A stretch of 32,453 bases of DNA from an uncultured Bacteroides sp. (GCA_945865495.1 CAMBEF010000005.1:1-32453); one strand, 5' to 3'. Shown: positions 18,643 to 27,851, numbered from the stretch's first letter. The notes: generated from the sequence alone by a model not told the origin. Numbers and translations: made by a program.

Positions 18643-18702
18643 TTACTTATCATAATTGGCATCATACAGATATCCGTTCTGAGCCTTCTCCCATTCAGTC
18701 AT
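18643..18702 (-). pseudogene. 19-codon remnant of a maltose/galactoside O-acetyltransferase N-terminus
   Basis: Minus translation MTEWEKAQNGYLYDANYDK*; RBS GAGGAGG; start overlaps the upstream gene's stop (ATGA). Confidence 0.7.
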
Positions 18703-19307
18703 GACTGTACCTCCTCAAGCAGCCTGTCTATCTCCTGCCAGCCACTGCATCTTACAAACCTGTCATCAGGAAGCTCTGCCTGCCTGTTCCATGGGCGGTC
18801 AAAAACCGCCACCTTACATTTGTCAAAATGCATGACGTGTTCAAAGGCCGCAGGTGAATCCTCCACTGCAAAATCAAAGGTCATGCTGTAAAGCTGCTCC
18901 AGTGTCATATTGTATGTATAATCCTGTTTGAACATTTCACGTCCGTATTTGTCCACACAATAAAGCGGAATACGCTCAAGATTGTGCTCATCAAGCCACT
19001 GCCTTGACGGTTTGTATGCATCGAAAGGTCTTCCCGTAATCACAAAGACCTCATGTCCTTCATCCACCCACTTATTAATTGTCTCTGACGCCCCGGTAGT
19101 TTCCTCATAACTCAGCAGATTGTCAGGAATATGCCCTGCCTTCATCAATTCATCATACTGCTCGTCACTTAAGTCAACTGACCTCAGGAGATTAAAAAAC
19201 TGAACCTGCCGGTAAGGTACATCAATTCCAAACATTTTCCTGGCAATCTTCGTGAAATAAAGAGCTGTCTCACATATTACATCATCAAAATCTATATATA
19301 TCTTCAT
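18699..19307 (-). CDS. 5'(3')-deoxyribonucleotidase-like HAD phosphatase (NT5C type)
   Basis: MKIYIDFDDVICETA, VFVITGRPFDAYKPSRQWLDEHNL, DFAVEDSPAAFEHV; RBS AGGAG. Confidence 0.82.
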   Translation of the reverse strand: MKIYIDFDDVICETALYFTKIARKMFGIDVPYRQVQFFNLLRSVDLSDEQYDELMKAGHIPDNLLSYEETTGASETINKWVDEGHEVFVITGRPFDAYKPSRQWLDEHNLERIPLYCVDKYGREMFKQDYTYNMTLEQLYSMTFDFAVEDSPAAFEHVMHFDKCKVAVFDRPWNRQAELPDDRFVRCSGWQEIDRLLEEVQS

Positions 19308-19318
19308 TGTATCTCCTT

Positions 19319-19954
19319 TTAATGCATACCATACACCAGCGCATTACATATCGCCGCCGCGACATTACTTCCGCCCTTACGCCCCCGGTTCACAATATGC
19401 GGAACATCACTCTGTATGATAAGCTCTTTGGCTGCCTCCACATTAACAAAACCTACAGGAACACCGATTATGAAAGCAGGCGTGAATACTTCCTCCTGCA
19501 TCATCTCATGCAGACTTATAAGTGCCGTAGGTGCGTTGCCAATTGCAAATATCACCGGCCTGTTAAGGGCTGCTGCCCTCTCCATGCTTACCGTTGCTCT
19601 GGTAACACCTCTGCTTTTTGCCTCAGCCGCCACATCTTCATCCGCCATAAAGCAATGTACCTCTCCTCCATATCCGGCAAGGCGTTTCTTGTTAATTCCC
19701 GCCTTTGCCATGTTGGTATCCGTAACTATGTGTGCGCCGTTCTTTATGAGATTTCTTGCCTTTTCAACTGCATTTTCCGAATATACCAGAGTATCAGCAT
19801 AATCAAAATCTGCTGTCGTGTGAATAACCCTTTTCGTCACCGGCTCCTGCACCGCATCAAGGACTATTCCACGCTGCTCAAGCTCTCTTCCTATAATCTC
19901 AAAGCTGCGCTTTTCTATCTCATCCGGTCTGACATATTCTATGTGTGTATTCAT
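19319..19954 (-). CDS. cbiC: Precorrin-8X / cobalt-precorrin-8 methylmutase CbiC
   Basis: RVIHTTADFDYADTLVYS, IVTDTNMAKAGINK, AIGNAPTALISLHEMM, GVPVGFVNVEAAKE. Confidence 0.96.
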   Translation of the reverse strand: MNTHIEYVRPDEIEKRSFEIIGRELEQRGIVLDAVQEPVTKRVIHTTADFDYADTLVYSENAVEKARNLIKNGAHIVTDTNMAKAGINKKRLAGYGGEVHCFMADEDVAAEAKSRGVTRATVSMERAAALNRPVIFAIGNAPTALISLHEMMQEEVFTPAFIIGVPVGFVNVEAAKELIIQSDVPHIVNRGRKGGSNVAAAICNALVYGMH

Positions 19955-19975
19955 GTAAAGCTCCTTAAAATGTTA

Positions 19976-20950
19976 TTAATTGAGATACTTTATATTCTCC
20001 CCTGTCACAAGCGGATACTTCACTATATCTGTGCCATCAAGATTCTCTTTATGCATATCGACTGCCGTTATCTGATGATTCTCATATGTTGTGTAGTAAT
20101 ATATGCCCTTGTCCGCATTACAGCATGATGTGTAGAGCGTTATCTCGTACTTGCCGTCTGCCACTTCACAACAGCCTCTCTGCTGGTCTACGCTGTTAAG
20201 GATATGGAAGAACTGGCTTACGCTCTCATTCTCGGATGTTCCTGACTTAGAGTTCATCTTTACAAATGCCACTCTTGCAAATCGTGATTCTGACGAAAGG
20301 TCTCCCGGAAGTCCGATAGCACCCATACCACGGCTGTATGTGCAGAGTGAAAGCCTGTCCGAAAAATTACATTCCGGCTGCTTCGGAGAAAGCTTCATAT
20401 AGTTATTGAGCTGGAACATCTGCAATGGAAACGGTGGATTGTTGGTAAGCACTCCGACAGGATTATCGTACACATGAAGTCCGTCTGTCATCGACTCAAC
20501 AGTTACAGCCTCATTCTTATCTGCAATTATCCAGTGAAGCTGCGCCGAAGGAAGCTGTTCGCTGAACGGTGTACCTACAAGATTCATTCCTGCAAGCTTC
20601 TGCCTTGCCTCACTTACACTGGCACACTGTGCAAGTATCCATGGGATGAATTCATACTGTGCAACATTCCAGACGCCATCCTTTACATCCGCATACACCG
20701 CGTTGCCTACAAAGTTAAGTCCTGCCATTCCAAGACCCTTTTCATTAATTGCATCATAATAAAGCGGATACGTCCCGGCTACATGAGCCATTCCGATTAT
20801 CGCATAATGATTGTCGAGTTCTCCCATATGTCTGAATGTGAATTTGTAATTACGAGGTGTTATTGTTACATCATCCCCATATGAAAATTCATAATCAAGC
20901 GTCCTTCCAAAATAAAAATCTTCTGTCTTATACGTTGCTGCCGTACACAT
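19976..20950 (-). CDS. bsh: Choloylglycine hydrolase / bile salt hydrolase
   Basis: MCTAATY (Cys2), YFGRTLDYEFSYGDDVTITPR, NEKGLGMAGLNFVG, DNPVGVLTNNPPF, YSRGMGAIGLPGDLSSESRFARVAF, SVSQFFHILNSVDQQRG; RBS GGAGG before ATG 20950. Confidence 0.95.
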   Translation of the reverse strand: MCTAATYKTEDFYFGRTLDYEFSYGDDVTITPRNYKFTFRHMGELDNHYAIIGMAHVAGTYPLYYDAINEKGLGMAGLNFVGNAVYADVKDGVWNVAQYEFIPWILAQCASVSEARQKLAGMNLVGTPFSEQLPSAQLHWIIADKNEAVTVESMTDGLHVYDNPVGVLTNNPPFPLQMFQLNNYMKLSPKQPECNFSDRLSLCTYSRGMGAIGLPGDLSSESRFARVAFVKMNSKSGTSENESVSQFFHILNSVDQQRGCCEVADGKYEITLYTSCCNADKGIYYYTTYENHQITAVDMHKENLDGTDIVKYPLVTGENIKYLN

Positions 20951-21002
20951 ATCTGCCTCCATTTCTGCATATTAATCCAGGTTCCTGAACGCTGAATATA
21001 GA

Positions 21003-24000
21003 TTAATATGACTTAACACTCTTAAAATACTGAATCAGTATGTCTTTTATATAATTATATCGTCTGGCATAGGAATTTTCCACTCTTATAAGTTCAAAAC
21101 CATGCCTGCGGCATATCTCGTTTTTCTTGGCATCTCTCTGCATGACGATATCATTTTCCTGATGCTCTTTGCCGTCCAGCTCTATTGCAAGAATCGGAAT
21201 ATCCGTCCCCTTATATTCCTGCTCATATACAACAAAGTCAAATCTTCCGCTGTAAAACAGGTCATTATACTCAGTATTACCGTCAAATACATGTGCAATA
21301 CTTACTTCACGCTGCACAACGCACTTACGGTTGGTATTAAGGACGTTATCCAGCGCATGATTAAGCGTAGTGAGAAATGCTGCCTCCGTCTGTGTGCTGT
21401 ACGGCTTGATGCCGAGCGCCCTTGACGAATTCTCCCTTGGCGTAACCTGCGACTCTCCGTTGCTCTTTACATAACTGACAAGCTCGTATATATCATCCTG
21501 ACCTTCGCTGTGAAGCCTCTCAAGCTCACGGCTGTTGGACAGCACGATTAGCTGCTCCCTTGCCCTTGATGTTGCCACATTTATAAGCTCCCTGTTATTC
21601 TTAAGCCATTCATAAGTGCAGTGGGCTGTATTCGGTGTAAGTGCAAGTGAAAACAGCACAACATCCTTCTCATCTCCCTGAAATGCATGCACAGTTCCGC
21701 ACGTAACATTGCCGATGCCGTTTTTCTTAAGCTCCTCGTTAATCAGCTCCTTCTGGTTGGCAAACGGTGTTATTACTCCTATGCTTTTATCACTGTTTTT
21801 AAGCGCATACTTAACAATCTCCTCAGCCTCCCGCGGTGCCGTATTTCTGTAATATGACGCATCGTCCTCTACATCCATGAATACAAGCGGCTTTTCCTGC
21901 GTGCTTTTACTGTCTATCACAAGCTTGCCATTGTAATATTTTTTATTATTGAATTCTATTATCTTCCGGTTGCATCTGTAATGGTGGCTCAGAAGAATCT
22001 CCTCACTCACGGCATCGCATGCCAGATATGTCTTGTAGATTGAATTCTTAATGTAATCATATTCGTCCGTAATTCCGTAAGCCTTCCTGAGTGCCGCATT
22101 GTCGATAGGATTCAGCAGTATGACAGGACTTAGCTGCTGCGGATCACCTACAAGTGTAAGATTTCTGCCGCGGATAATCGGAATAAGTGACATTGCAATA
22201 TTGCCCTGACTTGCCTCGTCCATTATCACCATATCAAAATATGTGCCGGGACTTCCAAGCTTATGTGCAGATATTGATGTTGTCGCTATTATTGGAAATA
22301 TCTTCTGAAATTTTTTAAGATTTTCCTCTTTGTTAAGATAAGCATTGAACTGCTTTACCTTTTCAGCTTTATCATCACAGTATATTATCTTCAGCAGATC
22401 TTCATTCTTTGGCTCACTAAGCTTTTTGATATATCTGGCAGAGGTATAATAAAGATATTTTTTAAATTCATCCTCATCCTCCATAACAAGCTGCAAAGCC
22501 TCTTCGTCCGTTACCTCTCCTATATCTGCAAGTTTCTTTTTTACTGTCTGCAGCTGAACGCCATACAACTGCGTCTGAAATGCAAGATGCCTGTTAACCT
22601 CCATCAGCTTCTCTATTGCCTCTTCACGCTCCAGAAGCTCAAGCCTCTTCTCATGGCGGTGAAGAAGCGCCGTCAGCCGCTTTGTATTTTCAATCTTATC
22701 ATCCCTGTTGCGCTCTAGTGTGCTGTCATATATTCTTATCGGATTGGTCTGCTCATACAGCCTTTTCATATCTTCAAGCGCCTTAAGCACCATCTCATCA
22801 TTGCCAAGCCTTATAACCGGAAATGGAATCATTCCCTTGTTATGATACGCAATATTCTTTAATTTCTCGCATACGCCGTCTATCGGATGATTATTGTATG
22901 ATGCAAAGAGCACCGTCTTATCATTAAAAAATGCAGTTACAAGCGTGTTAACAATTGTGTTGGTCTTGCCCGTTCCCGGCGGCCCCTGTATATATGCAAG
23001 CGGATATTTCATTGAATTATGTATTGCAAGGAGCTGGTCAAGATTAATCTTCCTGTCAAGAAGCGTTATCGGATAGTCCTTTCGCCTGTCTACCTGTTTT
23101 AGGAGTTCCCCAAAGAATGCCTTTATCGGAATCGTAACTCTGTCCTCGCGGTACATCTCACTGATTGCGGCATATTCCTCATGAAGATCCAATATGTTAT
23201 TGCGCCCTATTGCAATAAGATAAGGCATATCGTCAACACCGTTTATCTGTGGATTGGAAGCTGTTATTCTGTCCTTAATAAGCTCCTCATTCCTGTCAAA
23301 ATCCTTCAGCAGCTCATAATCATCAGCATCTAAGAAACGATGGATGCTGCATTTGCTCTCAGGTCTGTCCTTATCCAGCACAAATTCTGTACATATCGTG
23401 ACCTCTTCATCCTGACGCAGCGTTCTTGCGGCAACATCAAGCCTGAGTTTCCTGTATGCAAGCACATACAGCCCTTTTGGCATATGAATACTTATTACAT
23501 TTATTGCAAGCTGCTTTATATTGCGGTTCATTCCGCCATGCTTTGCCGCATACTGAAAGTTATTTACAATCTGCCCGAACTGCCCTTCATTAAGCTTCAT
23601 GCTTCCCGTCCACTCTCTGTCGAGATGGTCAATCAGTGCGTAGTCAGTCTTATAAGGCGTTGAATCAAGCCTGTTACAGTCTGCCAGATAATTAAGTATC
23701 TTAAGATTGGCTGCGTTATCAAATATACTCTTATACTTAACCGGATTAATGCAGATATCCTCTATGAGCTTTTCATTTACATCAAAATAAGAGCCATCAA
23801 GCACTGATGATGACAATATTGAGTCTATATAAATCTTAAGTTCTAAGGTTGTCAGCCTTGCGAGGTGCAGTCCCTGAACCTTCATTGACCTGTCACTTGT
23901 GTCAATGTTCATAATCCCTATCCAGTACTTTGTCACCTCATCCTGACCATTCCGGTATTCAATACTGAGCCACTTGCCCTCATGAATTGCACGGAATATA

Positions 24001-24020
24001 TCGCGGCATACTGTATTCAT
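21003..24020 (-). CDS. WYL-like N-domain + SF1 (Upf1/Dna2-like) helicase + PD-(D/E)XK nuclease-like C-domain
   Basis: N-terminus IFRAIHEGKWLSIEYRNGQDEVTKYWIGI; Walker A GPPGTGKT; VIMDEASQ; GDPQQLSPV; INVATSRAREQLIVLSN; C-terminal FDFVVYEQ...ILAIELDGKEHQ...KNEICRRHGFELIRVEN. AGGAGAG before ATG 24020. Confidence 0.88.
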   Translation of the reverse strand: MNTVCRDIFRAIHEGKWLSIEYRNGQDEVTKYWIGIMNIDTSDRSMKVQGLHLARLTTLELKIYIDSILSSSVLDGSYFDVNEKLIEDICINPVKYKSIFDNAANLKILNYLADCNRLDSTPYKTDYALIDHLDREWTGSMKLNEGQFGQIVNNFQYAAKHGGMNRNIKQLAINVISIHMPKGLYVLAYRKLRLDVAARTLRQDEEVTICTEFVLDKDRPESKCSIHRFLDADDYELLKDFDRNEELIKDRITASNPQINGVDDMPYLIAIGRNNILDLHEEYAAISEMYREDRVTIPIKAFFGELLKQVDRRKDYPITLLDRKINLDQLLAIHNSMKYPLAYIQGPPGTGKTNTIVNTLVTAFFNDKTVLFASYNNHPIDGVCEKLKNIAYHNKGMIPFPVIRLGNDEMVLKALEDMKRLYEQTNPIRIYDSTLERNRDDKIENTKRLTALLHRHEKRLELLEREEAIEKLMEVNRHLAFQTQLYGVQLQTVKKKLADIGEVTDEEALQLVMEDEDEFKKYLYYTSARYIKKLSEPKNEDLLKIIYCDDKAEKVKQFNAYLNKEENLKKFQKIFPIIATTSISAHKLGSPGTYFDMVIMDEASQGNIAMSLIPIIRGRNLTLVGDPQQLSPVILLNPIDNAALRKAYGITDEYDYIKNSIYKTYLACDAVSEEILLSHHYRCNRKIIEFNNKKYYNGKLVIDSKSTQEKPLVFMDVEDDASYYRNTAPREAEEIVKYALKNSDKSIGVITPFANQKELINEELKKNGIGNVTCGTVHAFQGDEKDVVLFSLALTPNTAHCTYEWLKNNRELINVATSRAREQLIVLSNSRELERLHSEGQDDIYELVSYVKSNGESQVTPRENSSRALGIKPYSTQTEAAFLTTLNHALDNVLNTNRKCVVQREVSIAHVFDGNTEYNDLFYSGRFDFVVYEQEYKGTDIPILAIELDGKEHQENDIVMQRDAKKNEICRRHGFELIRVENSYARRYNYIKDILIQYFKSVKSY

Positions 24021-24045
24021 GGCTGTCTCTCCTGATGTAATGGTG

Positions 24046-25353
24046 TCAGATAAATGCAATCATATATAGTGGCAGTGTGATTATTCCATCTTCGCTCACT
24101 CCTGTGTTGCCGTCAACAAACTTATACCCATAAGGGATATCTTTATTATTCTTTAAAAGCGCTTTTAGTGAATTAGCCCGCGTATTCCCGCTCTTTACCT
24201 CAATCGGTATAACTTTTCCGTCTTGTTGGATAATAACATCTATTTCTCTTTTAGTTGTCTCATTTTTATAAAAATATAACCGGTACCCTTTCTTAAAAAG
24301 AGCATCTGCTACTGCACATTCAAATATTCCGCCCTTTGTGCTGCCTGCCAAAGTATTTTCAACAATATGCTGTTTTAATGAAAGGTCCTTCATTGCCATA
24401 AGCAGTGATAAATCTGTTGTGTATGCCCTGAAAAAATCATCTCTGGAATAATCATCCAGATCAAATCTTACATCTGTCACAAGTCTGGATAAATGTACCA
24501 TATCTGCACGAAGCAGCCACTCAATACTTGAATAATATTTTTGTGCTCTTCCGCCATGCTCGACTTCTTTATATTGAAATTTATGATTCTCTTTATCAAG
24601 CAACTGCTTTGCAACCGAAAGGTAACATTTTTCAGCTTTCACCTTCTCTTCGGCAGTTGCATAGTGTGCTATGTCATACTGATATCCCTGTAACAGACTA
24701 CGCTGCAGCCTGTCAACTTCCCTGAAATCCCTTGTATCTATATACTTCTGCACCACCTCCGGCATGCCGCCTGTTGCAATATACTGCCTGTAATAATTCA
24801 TCATACTTGAATTAATTGCTTGCGGTATGACCGTCTTTGAAGCCATATATCTGCGCAGATTATCTATCATATCTTCTGCAATTCCCATCCCCCAAAGGAA
24901 CTCTTCAAAATCCAAGCCATACATTCTCATATAATCAACATACCCAACAGGATAAGAAGATGCACGTTTATAATCAATTCCAAGAAGTGAACCTGATGCA
25001 ATAACGTCAAACCTGTTGTCTATTGCCCAGAATTTAAGTGATGTTATTGCTTCCTGACACTCCTGTATCTCATCTAAAAAAATTAAAGTTTTCCCCGGTA
25101 TTATTTTCTTTTCAGGAAAACGGAAACGCATAGCCATAACCATGTTTTCTACAGTGAGATCACCGGCAAAAATATCCACCGCTGAAATCATCTGCTTAAA
25201 ATTTATTTCAACCAGTTCCTCATAATTTTCTTCTGCAAACCGCTCAATTATATATGTTTTCCCTGTTTGTCTCGCTCCCTGGACAACAAGGCATTTCTTC
25301 TCCTTGGTGTCAGCCCAACTTTTTATAAATGCTGTTGCTTTTCTTTTTAACAT
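24046..25353 (-). CDS. AAA ATPase with DUF4143-type C-terminal domain
   Basis: GARQTGKT, TLIFLDEIQECQEAITSLKFWA, VIASGSLLGI, REIDVIIQQDGKVIPIEVKSG; GAGGTGA before ATG 25353. Confidence 0.92.
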   Translation of the reverse strand: MLKRKATAFIKSWADTKEKKCLVVQGARQTGKTYIIERFAEENYEELVEINFKQMISAVDIFAGDLTVENMVMAMRFRFPEKKIIPGKTLIFLDEIQECQEAITSLKFWAIDNRFDVIASGSLLGIDYKRASSYPVGYVDYMRMYGLDFEEFLWGMGIAEDMIDNLRRYMASKTVIPQAINSSMMNYYRQYIATGGMPEVVQKYIDTRDFREVDRLQRSLLQGYQYDIAHYATAEEKVKAEKCYLSVAKQLLDKENHKFQYKEVEHGGRAQKYYSSIEWLLRADMVHLSRLVTDVRFDLDDYSRDDFFRAYTTDLSLLMAMKDLSLKQHIVENTLAGSTKGGIFECAVADALFKKGYRLYFYKNETTKREIDVIIQQDGKVIPIEVKSGNTRANSLKALLKNNKDIPYGYKFVDGNTGVSEDGIITLPLYMIAFI

Positions 25354-25402
25354 AAAACACGTCACCTCATATCAACAAATAAAATGCAGCAAACGTAATA
25401 TA

Positions 25403-25484
25403 TCGACATTTTGGAATGTTAAAATGTATTCTAGATCAACATTTTGGAATGTTAAAACATTTACTATGTCAACATTTTAGAAAA
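25403..25484. repeat. Operator-like repeat array, 33-bp period
   Basis: TCGACATTTTGGAATGTTAAAA (25403-25424), TCAACATTTTGGAATGTTAAAA (25436-25457), partial TCAACATTTTAGAAAA (25469-25484), with AACATT/AATGTT inverted arms. Confidence 0.85.
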
Positions 25485-25496
25485 TTATATCACCGA

Positions 25497-27431
25497 TTAA
25501 AATGCATTTAAAGTAGTCACTGCTCCCGGATGCTCAGTTACAAATGCTTCTATCGCATCCATAAATCTCTGCCCGTACCGTTCATACTTGCTTGCTCCAA
25601 CACCCGATACATCAAGCATTGCGTCACTGTCCTTCGGAAGCCTGATGCACATGTCGGCGAGCGTCTTGTCACTGAACACAATATAAGGAGGGACTGACTC
25701 TTCCCTCGCAATCTCAAGTCTTAGCTGTCTCAGCTTTTCAAACAGCTCATAGCCTGCTGCCGTAAGGGAATCTTTGCTGCCACGCGCCTTACTGCCGGAA
25801 GACTTTCCTGTTGTACGTCTTCCTGTCCTTACTGTGCTGCCTCTGCTTTCACCCTTTGTGTCATAATAAAGCTGCTCAGGAGTCTTCTCATGCTTTCTTA
25901 TGACCACTCTTGCAGCTTCGCTGCGAAGAGGCTCTATATTCCCAATTCTCAGGACACTGTACTGCTCCTGTGTCTGATAAATGTATCCCAGCTGTATCAT
26001 CCGGCTTATGAGCAGCCTAATATCAGCCTCACTCATATCCTTAAGCACGCCATATGACCTGTACCCGGTTGTTCCAAGCTCTCTGAGCCTTGCACGGTCA
26101 GCCCCCATAAGCGTTCCGATAACTATTGTAAGCCCATATCGGCCATGCGTCTCGGCAATACAGTTGATAACCCATCTTGCTTCATCCGTCATATCGTACT
26201 CCGTGTAAGCCTGATTGCAGTTTCCGCAATTATTGCACGGTTCACCCGTATTCTCCCCAAAATACCGCAGTATATAATTGCGCAGGCATTCCGTTGTCCG
26301 GCAGTAATTCTCCATAACACGCAGTCTGTACATATCACGCTGCTTTATCAGTTCAATGTCTTCCATATCCGTATCACTGAAATCCTTACTTTCAAGAAGC
26401 ATCCTGTTTATTACGATATCCTGCGGTGAAAAAAGAAGGATACACTCCGCAGGCTCTCCGTCTCTTCCCGCTCTTCCGGCTTCCTGATAGTAGTTTTCCA
26501 TACTCTGTGGCATATTATAGTGGATTACAAAACGCACATCAGGTTTGTCTATACCCATTCCGAATGCGTTGGTCGCAACAATTACATCAACCCTGTCATA
26601 TATAAAATCATCCTGATTATTCTTTCTTTGCTCCGTGCCAAGCCCGGCATGATATTCCGAAGCCCGTATTCCTTCACTCTTCAGAAGCTCACATACTGCA
26701 TCCGTGTTCTTCCTTGTAGCACAGTATATTATTCCGCTCTGGTCCGGATGTTCCTTTATATAATCAACGATAAATGCATCCTTTTCCCTTACCTGCTCAA
26801 CCCTGTAATAAAGATTCTGCCTGTCAAAGCCTGTTATGACAACTTTTGGAGCATTAAGGTTAAGTATGCACAGAATGTCATCCTTTACTTCCTTTGTCGC
26901 CGTTGCAGTAAACGCGCTGACAACAGGACGCTTCGGCAATCCATTTACAAAATCAAGTATCTTAAGATATGCCGGTCTGAAATCCTGTCCCCACTGAGAT
27001 ATACAGTGCGCCTCATCTATCGTCACCATTGATATATGAGTGCTCCTTACAAATGCATTGAACTCATACCCGCCAAGCCTCTCCGGCGCAACATATATTA
27101 TCTTATATGTTCCCTGGGAAGCGAGGAAAAGTGCTTTGGATATCTGGCTCTCCGTAAGTGAAGAATTGATATATGCCGCATGGATTCCCGCCTCATTCAG
27201 TGCCTTAACCTGATCCTGCATAAGCGATATGAGCGGTGACACAACAATGGTTATTCCATCAAGCATCAACGCAGGAATCTGGTAGCATATGGACTTGCCT
27301 GCTCCTGTCGGCATTATTGCAAGCACATCACAGCCTTCAAGAATTGCATTCACCACTTCCTCCTGCCCGCCTCTGAAGGAATCATATCCAAAATAATGTT
27401 TGAGTGTTGATTTTGCGTCCATTGATAACAT
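25497..27431 (-). CDS. recQ: ATP-dependent DNA helicase RecQ
   Basis: FGYDSFRGGQEEVVNAIL, IMPTGAGKSICYQIPAL, TIDEAHCISQWGQDFRP, QEAGRAGRDGEPAECILLF, zinc-binding Cys cluster, C-terminal HRDC-like domain. Confidence 0.97.
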   Translation of the reverse strand: MLSMDAKSTLKHYFGYDSFRGGQEEVVNAILEGCDVLAIMPTGAGKSICYQIPALMLDGITIVVSPLISLMQDQVKALNEAGIHAAYINSSLTESQISKALFLASQGTYKIIYVAPERLGGYEFNAFVRSTHISMVTIDEAHCISQWGQDFRPAYLKILDFVNGLPKRPVVSAFTATATKEVKDDILCILNLNAPKVVITGFDRQNLYYRVEQVREKDAFIVDYIKEHPDQSGIIYCATRKNTDAVCELLKSEGIRASEYHAGLGTEQRKNNQDDFIYDRVDVIVATNAFGMGIDKPDVRFVIHYNMPQSMENYYQEAGRAGRDGEPAECILLFSPQDIVINRMLLESKDFSDTDMEDIELIKQRDMYRLRVMENYCRTTECLRNYILRYFGENTGEPCNNCGNCNQAYTEYDMTDEARWVINCIAETHGRYGLTIVIGTLMGADRARLRELGTTGYRSYGVLKDMSEADIRLLISRMIQLGYIYQTQEQYSVLRIGNIEPLRSEAARVVIRKHEKTPEQLYYDTKGESRGSTVRTGRRTTGKSSGSKARGSKDSLTAAGYELFEKLRQLRLEIAREESVPPYIVFSDKTLADMCIRLPKDSDAMLDVSGVGASKYERYGQRFMDAIEAFVTEHPGAVTTLNAF

Positions 27432-27434
27432 AGT

Positions 27435-27516
27435 TATAACTGTAACCTTTCTTTATATGATGCCTGGGCAAAAGCCCACCGGCTTCGATGCCTGCGGCTT
27501 TCTTACGCCCATTATA
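27435..27516 (-). promoter_or_regulatory. Possible structured recQ leader with upstream -10 box
   Basis: On minus TATAAT (27516-27511), then GGGCGTAAG, TGGGCTTTTGCCCA hairpin (27465-27478), and CAGGCATC twice (27487-27494, 27459-27466). Confidence 0.35.
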
Positions 27517-27616
27517 CCATATATTTAACAGTTACGTCATCATAAAGCAGGCTACCTGCGTATTGGTAGAATATTTGTTTTATGATATCATATAACATAG
27601 TTATATTTTATAATCC

Positions 27617-27799
27617 GTGATACCCCCATATTGTGTTGGCGGAAGCTTTGGCATGAAAGATAAGCTCAAAATGATTGCCAAACTTATGGCAATATGTTAT
27701 AAAGATGCTAATTGTATTGAGATTGAAGGCTATGATATTCCTGCACCAAAGGCATCACGGGCATTTTCAAAGAAGAATCTTTTCGGCATCCCTGATTGA
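27617..27799 (+). pseudogene. Short ORF, possible C-terminal remnant of a larger protein
   Basis: GTG-initiated 60 aa ORF, in-frame stop just upstream (27611-27613), no convincing RBS, protein-like composition. Confidence 0.35.
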
Positions 27800-27851
27800 C
27801 TGCTTTGCTTTAAGTTAAACATTAAAGATTACCATTTATGCACCTGATATT

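Noticed and set aside
25403-25484. CRISPR array
   Set aside because: Only three units, spacers of about 11 bp, internally palindromic units and no cas genes; an operator array fits better.
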